Shown one piece after another: positions 38,706 through 55,516 of a stretch of 64,000 nt of DNA (position 1 is its first letter; each line of letters starts with the position of its first letter). Source of the stretch: Malurus cyaneus samueli (taxonomy: Eukaryota > Chordata > Aves > Passeriformes > Maluridae); assembly GCA_009741485.1 (NCBI GenBank), contig CM019218.1:29968898-30032897 (forward strand), written 5' to 3'. The notes under the pieces are model-generated. The model did not search any database. It worked only from the letters and a program-made list of their open reading frames with translations, and was not told where the DNA came from. Position numbers and translations under genes: made by a program.

Positions 38706-41700
38706 TGGCTTTTGCATGCGCTGTGTGTTTGGCTAAAAGCGTAATGAAGGAAACCTATTGATCTGCTTGTTGGAAGGATAGTGGCAACAAAATGATTGCA
38801 GTGCTATTCCCCGCTTTCTAAAAATTAAAGCTTTTTGAAGAGGAAGACACTCAGGTCCATAGCTTGTCATATGTTTTATGTAGCCTCACTGAATGGTTAG
38901 AATGTGATGTCTTTTATCGTGAAAGACCTGCAAAATACTGCATTAGTTCTCTCTCCCTTAAAGAATATTATTTCCATAAAGATAGGTTTGGAATATGTAT
39001 TGGCTGCATACTGATTGATGGGATTTAATGGTATACTTACCATTGTTAATAACATAACAGAGACTGTATTATTTTACCTGATAATAGAGAGTCACCAGTA
39101 GAGGGAATTAAGGAGCAGTATTCAGAGAACATGAGGAAACACTATTTCCTGCAATAGGACTTCAGAAGAGCATTCAAAGACTGCATGAAGATTTTTAAGA
39201 GCTCTAGGTTGAAGTATTTTATAGAGTATACTTTACAGAATGTTGTAAATAATGGAATGTTGTTCTTCACAATTAAAGCCAGGTAAGAGACTGGCTTGCC
39301 TTCTTCAATAGAAGCCAGTGATTAAAGACCAGGAAGGGCAGCTCTGGCTTTCAGATGCTTACCACCAGCATGGAGCCTAGAATTCAGTTTCAGCTGCAGG
39401 GTGCTAAGTTCACTATTGGTATCTGTCATAAATCTGCTCTACATAGCACAAAATGAGTAAATGTAAGCAAGTCTCCGTTATTTTCTTTGATTTCATGCAG
39501 AAGTCCAGCAGATAAAAAACTTGGATTATTACATCTGACATACAAAACTATACTGAGCCATTGAACAGAAATTGCTGCATTAAATTTAGATTCCCTATCT
39601 CATCACCTTATGAATGCCATATACTTTGTCGAGATGTTTTTTCAAATTTGAAATAATGTTTCTCCAAGAAATAAATGAGCACAACAGAGACCATAAGGAC
39701 CCAATAATCATTTGGGGGTTGTCCAGCCATGTTGCCACAATCTACTCCTGGTCTTCTGTGGTTTTGATTCGGGGTTTTTTTTTTTTTGTAGTTGGTAATA
39801 GAACAATTGAGTTTTTAAGTAAAATTAGAATTTATAGGTATTTTTCTTTCAAATGTGAACAAGAGCTCAGGATTTTCCATTTGGCAATTGCCTTTTAAAG
39901 AATTGCATTTTGATTTGCTGATAGTACCACCTTACTGCAGGCTTAAGAAAAATTAATTAAAATTCTTACTTTTAGAGGAACCTGGTTTCCTCAATGCACA
40001 TTAAAATGCAAAAATTTATGAAAAAAACAGTGATCTTCCCCATTCATAGAAAGTAGTTTTGCTACTTCTATCTTCATTCATGATGTTAGGATTAGTTTAG
40101 GATTAGAATTATGAAACATCTTCTCTACATTCTCTCTCTCATATGAGAATAGTGGATGGCAAAACTTACAAGTTACTGGGAAGGACAGGGTGTTTTTGCA
40201 ATAATCTCATCAAAGTATACATGAATAACTTTGACTAATGACATCTGAATATTTTTTTTAATTCTTTAAGAAATACTGCTGTATTTGTACTTTAAATACT
40301 ATTTGTCTTTGTTTACCCACTGCTATCAGATCCATTATTAGTTCATGCATTCAAAATAGAAGCAAAATTTTTCTTAAATATACAGCTTCCCTGTGCATAG
40401 CACTTAGCTTGTAACTTCTGCCAAATAAAATTATCCCTTAATATTAACATTTTTCATTTTCATTCTGTACTAATAAATTCAATTCTAGCAATAAGTTAAT
40501 TTACCAAAAAAATATTTCACATTTGTGAGAGTGGTAAAAAATGGGGTTTTGAACAGCATCTCATTTCATGTTACAGGTTTTGGCTTAAACCTTATTTATT
40601 CAAATTAACAAAATTGTGAAACTTTTCTATTGATTTTTATTATGGTAAAATGCTTTCCAGGTCTGCATTTATCAGAGAAAGGGCAAATAAATAATTTCTA
40701 TCATTTTGAAATTTAAAGTTCCCTACTTTTTGTTCCAAGACAAATCTTTATATTTCCATTTTTGATTAATTTTCTCCCTTGCTCCTTATACCACGAAATA
40801 GCATGATATTTCACCCTGCCTTGCCTTATGGTAGAGCTGTGCAATCCTTTCTGAAAAAAATTAGACCAAACCATAGAGCTATCAATATAATTTTCATTTC
40901 GTTTTATTATATCTTAGACTCCTTTGCCTTTTCCAAAGTCAGTCTTACCATTATTTCACTGCAAATAAATCCACTTAAGCAAAGAGGTTTTGTCCATTTT
41001 CTTGTGCTGTACCATACCTTGGACTGTATGGCAATAAAATTGACTTGATTCGGTGTAATTTTGAGGGTTTTTTTCCTAGACAACCACAATTTTCTTTTTA
41101 AATCCAGTATTAAGCTGCTCACCAGCATACAGTGTTTAAAACACTAATAGAAAAAGGTGAAAATTAGCTTTAAAGATGTTTTAACAATATAAGAAATTGG
41201 ATGGTGGCTTTTGCTGACTCTTTGGGCCTGAAGGTTCACTGTTCATTTGTTGGTGCTTTTGGTGCCACAAAGTCACAGACAGAGTTTATAGGTTTTGATT
41301 GCTTTGTTCCTGTTTACATGTGTTCATATTCCTTTAAGAAGTACGAGGAATGTTACCTGTATGATCAGCTTCCAGGAAGATAAGATTGTAAGCATTAAGT
41401 AGGAGGTGTAGGCTTTGTTAGCCTACAAGTTTGAGTCAGACTCCTTCAAACATCAGTGGAGAGATGCTTTTTCACTCCACAGACTTTGGATCAAAGGGAT
41501 GGAGGCCCATAGGCCTAGGAGCAAATAGGAGCAGAAGCAATAATGCTAGACATTCCAAACAGGCCTCTGTCACTTCCCTACCAACATGTATTCAGATATT
41601 GGCAATAAGTAGATATTTAGAAAACTGAATTGTATTTCCCAGCAGTAGCAGGTGGGGTGAATGGTGATGCCACCTCTCCTGCTTCTGGAGCGGAAAGCCT

Positions 41701-41851
41701 TGTGCTGTAGCAGGAAGGCCTGAATGGGTGCCAAGGAAGCCATTGTTGCATTTGCCGTTTCCACATTAGTGTTGACTTCATTTTTCATGCTGGAAAATCT
41801 TCATGCACCATTTTCGGGGTACTCATTTTCTGTGTGATATTCACATCACCA

Positions 41852-42391
41852 CAGCTGGCAGTGTGCACTCCCAGCCCAGAGAGCCAAGCGTGTCCTGGGC
41901 TGCATCCAGAGCAGCGTGGGCAGCAGGGCCAGGGAGGGGATTGTGCCCCTCTGCTCTGCTCTGCTGAGACCCCACCTGCAGTGCTGCATCCACCCTGGGG
42001 TCCCAGCATGGGAGGGAATGGAGCTGCTGGAGAGAGTCCAGAGAAGAGCCACGAGATGATCCCAGGGCTGGAGCACCTCTCCTGTGAAGAAAGGCTGAGA
42101 GACTTGGGGCTGCTCAGCCTGGAGAGGAGAAGGCTCCACGAAGGCCTCTGCAGCCTTCCATTAACTAAAGGGGGCTACAAGAGAGCTGGAAAGGGAGTTT
42201 TTACAAGGACCTGTAGTGATAAGACAAGGGGAAATAGCTTTAAGCTGAAAGAGGGCAAGTTTACATTAGATGTTAGGAGGAAAGTCTTTACTATTTGGTA
42301 AAGGTCGGGTTGTCTGGGGCTCTGAGCAACCTGGTTTAGTGGAAGGAATCTTTAAGGTCTTTTCCAATGCAAACCATTCTGTGATTCTATG
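41852..42391 (+). mobile_element. CR1 LINE 3' fragment, sense orientation
   Basis: About 540 bp of GC-rich sequence is embedded in AT-rich intron. It starts in the end of the CR1 reverse-transcriptase frame (open on the + strand from 41834 to 42301, with recognisable GLEHLSCEERLRDLGLLSLE) and ends in ATTCTGTGATTCTATG, the typical CR1 terminus. The 3' UTR has internal deletions: the usual stretch between the TTTACT motif and GAGCAACCTGGT is largely missing. Its high GC and better reading frame suggest a younger insertion than the CR1 at 4.2-5.9 kb. Confidence 0.92.
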
Positions 42392-45026
42392 CTAAGCATT
42401 CCAAATGCAGTTGAAATAAATGGCAACTGTGGATCTAATCTCTGCAATCCAACTGTGGGCACATCAAGTTAAATTTTGTCTAGATGTCTCAGTTTCCCAT
42501 TTCTAAAATCAAGTCATCCTTCTGCTTCACAAAGATTTTGCAAAAATAAATTCCTTCATGTGTATTACAATGTTTTATTTTGTTGAACCAAGCACAACAG
42601 AGAAATCTATAAAGAATTAAATAATTACCCATGTGGAAGACAGTTTACATAATGTTTAGTAAGTGAAACATAAAGCTGGTCTTTAAGCAGGGGGATTAAA
42701 ATGAAGTAGCCTTATCTCATCTTATGCATAAGCCCTGCTGAAAATAATTATGATGAAATCACAGCACCTATATGTCAAATGAAAAATAAGTTGCACGCAT
42801 AACATTGATCTGTCCTAAATGCAGTTTCACTTAAACTTGCCAATTTTACTTTACTACATTTGAATGAAGAATGTATTTTTAAAATTTATTTTGAAGGTCA
42901 CACAATTCAAGAAATAGTTTCCAATTTTTTGCAGTAAGGTAGATATTTCTCTGTTTTAATGCTGCATTGAAATTGGCTGTTCTTGGGTAAAGAAAAAAAA
43001 TGTGAAAATAGTTGAAATTTCATCGAAAAGTAAAATACTTGTAATAGAAATAAAGCTTTATAAAATGTCAACCATACTAGTCCAGGGTTAGACAGTAATA
43101 TACGTTGTGTTTGAAGAGAAAAATTTCTTTACATCACTTGTGTATCTGACTGACATCTGATTGACAGCATCTTAACAGTTGGTTAATCTAGAATGGGCAA
43201 GGAGTTTAAAAATTCTTAATGCTGGTCAGATAGGATATAACTCGGACATCTAATGCATACTTCTAAGGCTAAGTGATTTTGTCAGTCAAATTACCAGGGT
43301 TTGAAATTATATGAAAATAAGCAAGTAAATACCTTTTCTGTGGTAAACAAAATGAATAACAGGTTATTTTTTGCCCTTGTACCTCTTAGGAAATACCGCT
43401 TATTCTCTTTGTCTTTGTTTACACTATCTACTTCTTAAACTGGAGTATATTTCCAGGGCTTTTGGAGCATGTTTAAGATCTACATTCAAACAAATAAAAT
43501 GTCTTTTTCACAGTTAATAATAGAAGTAGTAGAACATTTTATTTTTTAAGTGCAGTGTTTCTACAGATTTCTTGTGTCTTGCAAATCCCACTTGAATTTT
43601 GATAGCACAGGTTAGAAATACCTGTTGGAGCACAAATTTGGTAATAATTACTTGACTTAATATGGGGTTTAGCTTATACAAGATGCTTGATCTCTTCATA
43701 TTTGGGTATTATAATTAATGCAGCTTCTTGAACAAAAAGCAGTATGATCTTGAATAAGCTCTGAAGCACCCCTAAAATATCACAGAAACATGCCATCTTT
43801 TCAGTGTTACTCGTACAGCATTATCTGTGTGCTGTACTCTATTCTATAAGAACACAAAATTCACCTAATACTTTTTTCTCATATAAGGGTAAACATTTTT
43901 TTTAAATTGTTCTGAAGAAAAGTAATCCCTCTTTGTTTCTTTTAATTCTCAGCTATGAAGCCTATACTGCCAGTTTGTAGTAGCCAGTTTGTTTTCCCGT
44001 TGTCTTACTGTGGTTTGCTCTTTTGCCTCTTTTTTTTTGTTGTATATATCATAGTTCTTCCTGTTTTTTCATTGTGAGGTGTTACGGTTGCAGTTTTAGT
44101 TGATGTGTAAGATTTTCTTTGAATCCTCTTCTGGAAATAAATGTGTTGATTTTACCTCTCCAGGACAATGCCAGTTTCCATTGAGAGATGACTTAATCCC
44201 AGAAAACTGCCCTTTGCCTTTTCATTCCATATTGTTCCAAATACTGGATAATACCTTTTTTTTATCCTACTCCTGAAAAAGGACCCAATTCAGCCCTTAC
44301 ACTTTACGGTGTATTCATCAATCCACTTCCACTGTCCTGTTTGAACAGTAGTTAGGATAAACCATAATTTGACTATAGAATTTCATGTCTGTTCATAGTC
44401 TACTGGGAACAATTATCAAAATTTGATAAATCTGTATGTAAAGTGTAGCTGACTAGAAAAAAACTCAGAAAAGAGCTCTGTATATATGGATGAAGACGGT
44501 GACATATTCAAGATTTAAAATTTACTTTTGTTCAGCGTCCAGTCTACCAAGTGTAACACTTAGTAAGTGGTAAAAATCTCCTCCTAAAATGATTTTGGCT
44601 TCAAATGGTTTTTTGTTTATTTCTTCCCACTGACTCCAAATGAGTGATTTCTTGTGTGGAATATGACATTATTTATTATTCTTATTTAAATTTTACTGAG
44701 CTGAATCCCATCAGTAGTACTTGATTTAAAAATTGTGTTAATGAGTAATGTCTGCTGCTGTCAAATTCCTTGTGCTCACTTTTCAGAGGTGGTCTCAAGA
44801 CACACATAATAAGAAAAATTTATTTTGTAGTTTTCAGCTGACTTACATCCTAATTCAGATGGCCATAAAGCATTCTGTTAAGACCTTGTGTGTTCAGCTC
44901 AGTGTAAAAGTGTTGTTTGAATAAGAATGGACTTCTGAAATAGGAAGATTGCATATTGTAATAGGATTATTTAATCCTCACATACTTTATTGAATGTTTT
45001 CTGAAGTACACAATTCCAGATGCACC

Positions 45027-45054
45027 TTGTTGTTGTTGTTTTTTTTTTTTTTTT
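45027..45054 (+). repeat. (TTG)n followed by T16 run
   Basis: TTG triplets run into 16 consecutive T, directly abutting the CR1 stub. The T run may have expanded from the CR1 insertion junction, or may predate it. Confidence 0.85.
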
Positions 45055-45105
45055 GGAACTGGGTAATCTTTAAGGTCTTTCCAACTCAAGCCACTGTGAA
45101 TGTTT
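45055..45105 (+). mobile_element. CR1 terminal stub, about 50 bp
   Basis: GGAACTGGGTAATCTTTAAG and the following bases match the last part of the avian CR1 3' UTR (TTTAAGGTC, TTCCAAC, CCACTGTGA). It is an extremely 5'-truncated insertion with a decayed tail. Confidence 0.75.
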
Positions 45106-48100
45106 TTTAACAAGTTCATTTTTTTATGTCATATTAATTCAATCAAAGCTGTTCTCTCTGTTCTTCAGGTTAGATTTAATGTTGTTTTTTTTAATGAAAT
45201 CAACAATGTATTTCACTGCATTTTTTATTTGCTCCTAGTTTAACCTTATGGATATTGCTTAGAAAAACAAGCCAAAATCAAGTTTTTGCAGTATTTTCAC
45301 AGCAGCTTGAGACATTTTTGTTCAAGGTTCAGTTTTCTCTTAATCTGTTTATTTAGAGACACTGAATAATGTATGTTACACTCTTAGAGGATAAAAGGTA
45401 TTTTAGGCGGAAGACCCTGTGCAAACCCTACAGTTATCAATCAGATCACATGTGATTTGAAATCTGTTTAAAGCAGGCAAGTATTTCAGAGACCATTCAA
45501 ATGGCATGTTTAAACTGTACATTGTACAGAGCTCAGGTTATATAATTACTAATAAATCACATGCAGAATAAAAGCAGCGACCCCATAGTTCCCCACATCA
45601 CAGTGGATAAGTTGTCTTATAAAGCTGCTGAAGTTTGAGGAAAGGCTCTATGAGTTACGCACTTTGTCAGCAGCAGTAAGTGTAGTAGGTGCTCATGAAC
45701 AGGCCTGCCTGGTGTTCATGAGACAGTGAGAGGAATACAGTTCAATTGTTAACAGCTGCTGTGCTTTGCAAACCCTGCTTCCTTCATTACAGCTTGGCGA
45801 AGTCATTTCCTCTGCTGTACCTTAGTCCTCTATGTCTGCATATGTTTGGGTTTCTGCTGGTGGTTCCACATATTGCATGCTTTCCTCAAAGTGGAGCAAT
45901 GTGCTTTCCCATAAATGCTAAAGGTTATGGGTCAGCCTCCTACAGTCTCTGTGTTCCTGAGAAATGGGCTCTTTCTGTTGGTGGTAACTCATGTTTTGAT
46001 GTCATTGTTCTGGATTGTTCTTCATGTTTTAATACTGAGTTAAAATGTACTCCCGTAAGAGTTAGCTTTTCATATTGGGCTGGAAACTCTTCATCTTTGT
46101 CTAGCAATTTGTTTTATTATAACCAATGGCTTTTAATTGTACCTCCCATAATGAAGAGCTGACTTAATACTCTGTGCTAATCTTGTTATGACTTTTAAAA
46201 GGTAAGTAATTTCTCTAACAATTCCTAACAGTCATGGTAAAGTGTTAAAGGTTTTTTCAGTTTTCTTTTTTTGTTATTTTTCACATGAATTTTTCACTTG
46301 TAGCATGAACTTTTCTTGTGTCTTTTTCTATTTTTCTTATAAAAAAGTTTTTAGACTGATTTTTATTTGCAGCAAAACATATGTAAATTTAAGTGAATCC
46401 AGTTTAGTACAGTCATTGATTTTGTTTTTCAGACCAATCATGACTGATAGATAGAAGTTGTCAGCAGGACTCTTTATTTTTACCATTCACTTTCTTTGTT
46501 TTTGAGTACTTTATTTCACATTCTGTTTACTGCTTCAGCCTGTGGGAGAAAGCTTACTCTGCATTACAGCATGATGAAGTTACATCTTCAAGAACATAAA
46601 ATCCAGTTTGTTTAAAATACAGAGTAATGTGAACTGAATGCTTTGGGTTTGGTTACATTCTGTCTGAACTATGCAGGGGAATGGTACTGGCTGGTAGCCC
46701 AGTGTATCTTCTGCCAAGATATATTGTGAGCCAAGAGGCTGTAGAATGCACAAACGATAAATCTATATTTTCCCTGTGAAAGAAAAGATAGCCATAAGTT
46801 ATTATTTCTGTAGCTACCTATGAATGAGAAGAATTATAGTAAATACTGCTAATAATAACCCTCCCCAGTTAGTCATGGTACTATATGCAATGTAATATGG
46901 ATTCTTCAGTTAACAATAGCTGTGAAAAAAATACAGATTTTCTGTAAATGTAACAAATAACAAAGTAGTAATAATTAATATGATAAAAGGCACTTAAAGC
47001 ACATGACCCCATTTATAAAAAGCTCAATTGCTGCCAAAACTGTATCTGTTAGGAAACTGGTGGGTTTTATTCAAAATCATTTTACTGCAATTTTGACTTT
47101 AAAAAAAATTTAGGAAAAAATGTGCGATTCATATTAAACCGAAGTATTATGTAATAACTAATTTTGATGTCAGTTATGTTAAAACATGGTTTGTGTTCTG
47201 CAGCTGTGAGCATAGGTTGGGAAACGATCAAGTCTAGCTGATCAAGCCTTTTATTTTATTATCATGGATTCCTCTTCCACAGCTGCTTTTAAAATTTGTG
47301 GGAAGCAAATTATTTCTCATACTGCATATGTTACCCATCAGGTGAGTGATAACATGGAAACTTTAGGCTGGGTGTAAGAAATAAAAAAGTAAATATAAAG
47401 TCCTCTGTGTGCACAGAATTAAAAATTGACCTGTAAGAGGCTGTATGTGAAGCCAGCTGTCTTTTGTTACCATTGTCATTTGGACATTTTAAGAGCAAAA
47501 CTTTGTCAGCACGTTTTTAATATTAGAAGATTTGATCTGCAAATCTCAGCTGCTCTGTTCATTATAAATCTCTTGTTTTTGTCCATACACTAGCTCCACT
47601 ATAGGTTGGAAGGGCTTAAAGATGAACTGAGGAGGAATAGAGGCTACAACTCGAGAGTAACTATTACTGCTCAAAGGAGCTGTTTTCCATTCGCAAACAT
47701 TGCTTTGCGCTATGGGTTTGGGCTCCTTCTGTTCCTCCACTTTGTTGAAAGACTCTCTCTTGACTTCCATTTTACTTCTTTAGCACTGTCTTTGTCTGCT
47801 AACATTTTTCCTCCTTCTCTAGTAGCTTTTATCTGTGTCCTTTGGATCACATATTTTACTTAGTTTGTTTTAGTAGATCGTTTCAAATGTTGTGTTTTGT
47901 ATTTTTGGTTTTTTGCCTTTTTCTTTAGGACTATGTTATCTCACTGAATTTCATTCCACAGTTTGCTGAATTGCTTGGTTATTTTGCAGCAGGTCCATTC
48001 CTCATTTTCTCTTTTCATGTTTTTCAGTGAGAAATTAGAGCGCCTCTTCCATTTTAAACAGTAGTCTTACACACATAGGCCCATGCCTCCTTTTGCATAC

Positions 48101-49796
48101 ACCATCTTCTGCCTTGCCACATCCATCCTGCTTCTCTCTCCCTCTCTCAAACTGTGCTTCTCTTTATTTTGTGTTTTCTTTCCTATCATTACACCACCTT
48201 TTTGGTCCAGAATTGTCCTTTGATAAATTATAGGTAAATATTTACTTCTTCCAAAGAGAGTTGATGTTATGCCTTTGAAATCTGGTAAAACAACTCTGGG
48301 CCAAATTTGGGCATCATTATTATTTTGTTTGCAGTTTTCTTGTATAGTACTTTTGGTGGGAAGGGAGGAGGGTGTGGGGTTTTTCTGTTTGTTTTTGTTA
48401 AACAAGAGTTTTTTTCAGGGAAGGACACCATAACCCACTCTAAGTTGCAACATTACTTTTCATAAGTTATTCCATTACAATAAGTAGACTGTGTTGCTCT
48501 GTAGAATCAAATTTTTTATGTGAATATCTATTTGGGGCAAGCTGCTGTGGAACAGAAGAAAGAGGTTTAGAAGCTGGGACACAGTTTGTTTCAGCCTTAA
48601 ATGGTTGTTCCTTTCTGAAGACAGCTTTTGAGGGGTTGGGCATTTACCATTCTTCGTCAGTTTTTAGATTCATACATATTCACTTTCTAGGCATTTTTTC
48701 TCTAACTGCAAGTTCAAAATGAGGTCTGTAAGATAATCTGGATTCACTCCTTTGCTTTTTCAGCAGAGACAAATCTGCTGGGAAATTACACCCTCAGCAT
48801 GACCTGTGCTATTCCACTTCTTTCACTCCATGTGCACAGTTTTACTTTATTAATATTCTCATTGAAATTTAAAAAAAACCTTTGTCAATAACTAAAAAAG
48901 GGAAGGATTCGTTCTTACTATCTCAGAGATTTGTTTTCCCATGAAGTTTACTTTAACTGGAGTTTTGTCTTTTGTCCACACAAAATGCTTTTTATTCAAG
49001 TGCTGCCAGTTCAGTCAGCCGGACTGACAGTAGTCCATCTAAAAACTTGCAGCTTCAGGGTTATTATACGTTGTGCTATTTTTCCAAATGTGAGAAGAAT
49101 TAACAAGAATCCATGCTTCACTATAGATAAAATTTAAACTGTGTTGTGTTTGCAGGACTGATACTCTTAAAAATACTATTTTTTTTAAATTCGCAGGGTA
49201 AACAGAATTGTAAATATTTAGTGTTACTAGAATACTAGAACATTGTGAATTGTCCAGTTTCCCCATAGTCAAATTAATCCATCTGGAATAGCACAATGGC
49301 AACTAAGCATCAAGGAATTCTTATTAAACATCTTCAGAATCAAAATAATTGAAACTGAACATTTGAGACTCTCTATAACAACTGAAAATACCAACAGTAG
49401 AATTTTAAATCACTTTATATAGTTATCTTAGTATTCTGTCTAATCATCAAACCTAGATTCAGAGCTGCTATAATTACAACTGTATAAGAAAATGTGTGTT
49501 TTCTGTTGAAGACTGAAGCTTAGCACATAAGCACCGTTCTTTGATTTTTCTCTCTTACTGTCCTTAGGCCATCTTGTTTCTTATGGGAGGGGTGTGAAAT
49601 CAAATTGCTTGTATTAGATTCTGACCATCAGCTACTATCCTTCTGCTTAAATATACTTATCTCATGCAAAGTATGTAAGAATGTTGCTGAAAGTATGTAT
49701 AGCCTCTGTCTTAGATCCCAGGAGCTTGCCCAGTTTGTCTCTGTATTTTGCATCCTTGTTAGCTTCTGTAGCTCATAGACTGTGCTCTCTCTGCAG

Positions 49797-49839
49797 GTCC
49801 AGTCTAGGTGCAGCAGCAAGGAGAACATCCTCAGAGCAA
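49797..49839 (+). CDS. GPHN: Gephyrin linker exon VQSRC...ILRA (43 nt)
   Basis: Acceptor CTCTCTGCAG and donor GTAAGT enclose 43 nt. It starts in phase 0 and ends after one base of the next codon. The peptide is VQSRCSSKENILRA, then A + GT completes Ser at the junction; these are human residues 289-303 by my count. That junction Ser303 is a reported PKA site in human gephyrin, and Ser305 in the next exon is a reported CaMKII site. Because the length is not a multiple of three, skipping would shift the frame, which fits its presence in the canonical form. No YCAY cluster flanks it, a useful contrast with the cassettes. Confidence 0.95.
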
Positions 49840-53255
<3,416 letters not shown>

Positions 53256-54963
53256 TGAAGTTGGATTCTTTGTGAGCGTGAGGGTGATTACTTCCCTATT
53301 TGGCAACCTTCTTGCTCTTTTACTAATGTTGTGAGGTGTCGGAAACAGTCCTTTTTCCAGGAAAAACTGCTTTAGGAAATACCAATAGTAGGGGGAATCT
53401 TTCAAGATTAGGAGAATGTCAACTGAAGTCAGTGCTGTTCCCTGAAGGAACAGACTCCCTGAAGGAGTCTGTAATGGAACTCTAATAAAATATGTAAATT
53501 ATTCTCTTTTGGTTTGTATTACATGTAGCAAACATTGAACTCAACCTGAATGTGCCTCAGTGGGTAACATGGACTTTTATGGATGCCAATTAGCTCTAGG
53601 CTGTATTGTGATCGGTTCACTCTGTTCTCCTACTATGGGAGATTGTCACTAAGCCCCTTTCCAATCTAAGGTTAATGATCAAAGCAAAGGGACTATTGAT
53701 TCCAGGTCACTTTTTTTCCATGTCTGTATCTTTAACAGTTCATCTCAGCCTGTTTTTCCAGTTTCTATTTAGCCTACTAGTCATCCTAGAATATTCCTCT
53801 TCTCCTCGTAAACACAATTCCTTTTCTATTCTGCACTGAATGTGATAATTTCCTGATACTTGCTTCCTTTAATGTTTGATCTATCAAAACCTTGTAGTTA
53901 AAGAGTAACTGGTTTTGATTTATACAGTAAGTTTGTCCTCAAAAGCACCAAACAGCAAGCAAAATATCAGACTTTGTGACTTTGTAACTGCATCTATACT
54001 CATGAATAAGTAGGGGTAGATGAAGTGATTTTCCAGACCTAAAAGGAATTACCAGGGCACCTCTTAAGTTTATTCAGCTAAACTGAATAATCCTCCTTCC
54101 TGATATAGTGTGTTCATAATGCTGGTTAAGTGTCTTGCTTCTGCTAGGCATTATCTGGGAGAATGTTCTTGGCACATTACAAAAACATGACAGGAAATAT
54201 GCTGGCAAGTAAATCTGAAGTGGGAAGGGAAGCAGAAACCTTCTCCAGATCTTCAAAAAGTAAGGTGGTGAGCAAAGAGGTTGTGGAACTATAAACCTCA
54301 AGAGGCAAAAACATTTAAGACATAGGCGTGCTACAGCCAGCGGAGAGCTACAGAAGGTTTCTGAATGGCATGTTTTGTCTTCTGGCTCGAAAGTTCAGTT
54401 TTCATATTCTTTGCCAAATCTTTGTGCTACCACAAGCCTTCAAGATGTCTTTGTATTGGAATACTGATTTAGCAGATGCTATGTAGTATCACACCTGTGC
54501 ATTTAGTCACTCCAGGCAGAGTTCAGTGCTCCCCTGTTCCTTGGCAGCAGGATTTCAGAGAAGGTGCTCCATATCCTGCATTCAGAAAGGCACCAATGCT
54601 GGATCACCAAGGAATATGCATAATACACCCTGCACTTTTTTAATGATGTGCAGATTAGAAGAAAGCATTAAGGCGTAAGTGCCTGAGTATAACTATTGTG
54701 CCTTTTTGGACAGCTGTCAGTCAAATGTCTTTGCTAAAACAGCCTTTGTGAACAATATGAGGAGCTGCACTGTTGGGTACATTTAGTCCAAATAAATGCT
54801 ATGTATGCAGCACTGAACTCCTGAAATAAAGGATGAAAGACTGGCATCTGCCTCCTTGAAAAATAAGTGCATCATATATTTATTTTGGTATCAAAGTAAC
54901 AGTCAGATACTGTTAAGGTGCTGTAGGATTGTTATTTATTTTTTCATAAAAGAAGTTTTGATT

Positions 54964-55003
54964 CAGGACATATGTATTTTGTCCAGGACATATGTATTGT
55001 TAT
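54964..55003 (+). repeat. Tandem duplication, about 20 bp x 2
   Basis: CAGGACATATGTATT occurs at 54964 and again 20 bases later, with the unit ends diverging. It is a small local duplication. Confidence 0.85.
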
Positions 55004-55466
55004 TCCTGGTACTCTTATTCTTTCAAAAATAATGAACTCAGTCTGCTGAGTCACTTCAATTTTGACCCTCTTCCTTTTCACCCAAAACACAAGCGTTAGA
55101 GCAATGGTAACAATAGCTTCAGAGATAGATTCTTGATTTAATGTTCACATAATTGTACCAACAATTCCTTCATATTTTTACAGTGTAGCATGAAATTGTG
55201 TTGCAATTTATTTTTCAAGTAGTATACACTTACTTTTGCACTACAAGATTTCCAAGTATATAGTACGAAATTTCAGGGTTGAACCTTTAAGAGACACATT
55301 CCTAAAGAGACATATAATCCTAAAGGACACATTCATGTCTGTGATACTGAAAATTCAATTCTCTTAATCTACAGATACAAATCTCATTATGAAAATTAAT
55401 TTTCAGAAGTTCTTAAGTGATCACAACAATATTATACACACAAATACGTAGAATTGTTTCGTATTG

Positions 55467-55516
55467 GCATATGTGCGTGTATGTGTATGTGTGCACATGC
55501 ACACATATATATGTGT
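55467..55516. repeat. 50 bp strictly alternating purine-pyrimidine tract with 10 bp hairpin
   Basis: Every base from 55467 to 55516 alternates purine and pyrimidine (GC, GT, AC and TA steps). Inside it, 55486-55495 and 55498-55507 are perfect inverted arms (TATGTGTGCA / TGCACACATA) with a 2 nt spacer. GT/AC-rich alternating tracts are the classic Z-DNA-forming type, and the hairpin adds cruciform potential. Confidence 0.9.

Larger units (their letters stand above)
34822..49796 (+). other. GPHN: GPHN intron between ARLPS and VQSRC exons
   Basis: A 15 kb intron. It begins with a YCAY cluster (34843-34870), a T-rich stretch, a G7 run and TGCATG (34957-34962). Further in are a set of open, protein-like but unidentified frames (about 35.8-37.9 kb), a CT-rich run (38680-38705), a sense CR1 3' end (41852-42391) and a poly-T tract followed by a CR1 stub (45027-45105). 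A 138-codon open frame at 45746-46162 is not recognised. No further gephyrin exon is seen. Confidence 0.8.

Noticed and set aside
41834..42301. 155-codon plus-strand open frame as a possible gene
   Set aside because: Nearly all of it is the remnant of the CR1 reverse-transcriptase frame and 3' UTR.
45746..46162. 138-codon plus-strand open frame
   Set aside because: Cys-rich and hydrophobic, but with no recognised motif, no splice context and no flanking gene signals. Length is within chance for this window.
47604..47640. TATAGGTTGGAAGGGCTTAAAGATG as a CR1 end
   Set aside because: Short partial resemblance (GGTTGGAAGGG) without the tail or further UTR similarity; not enough to call.
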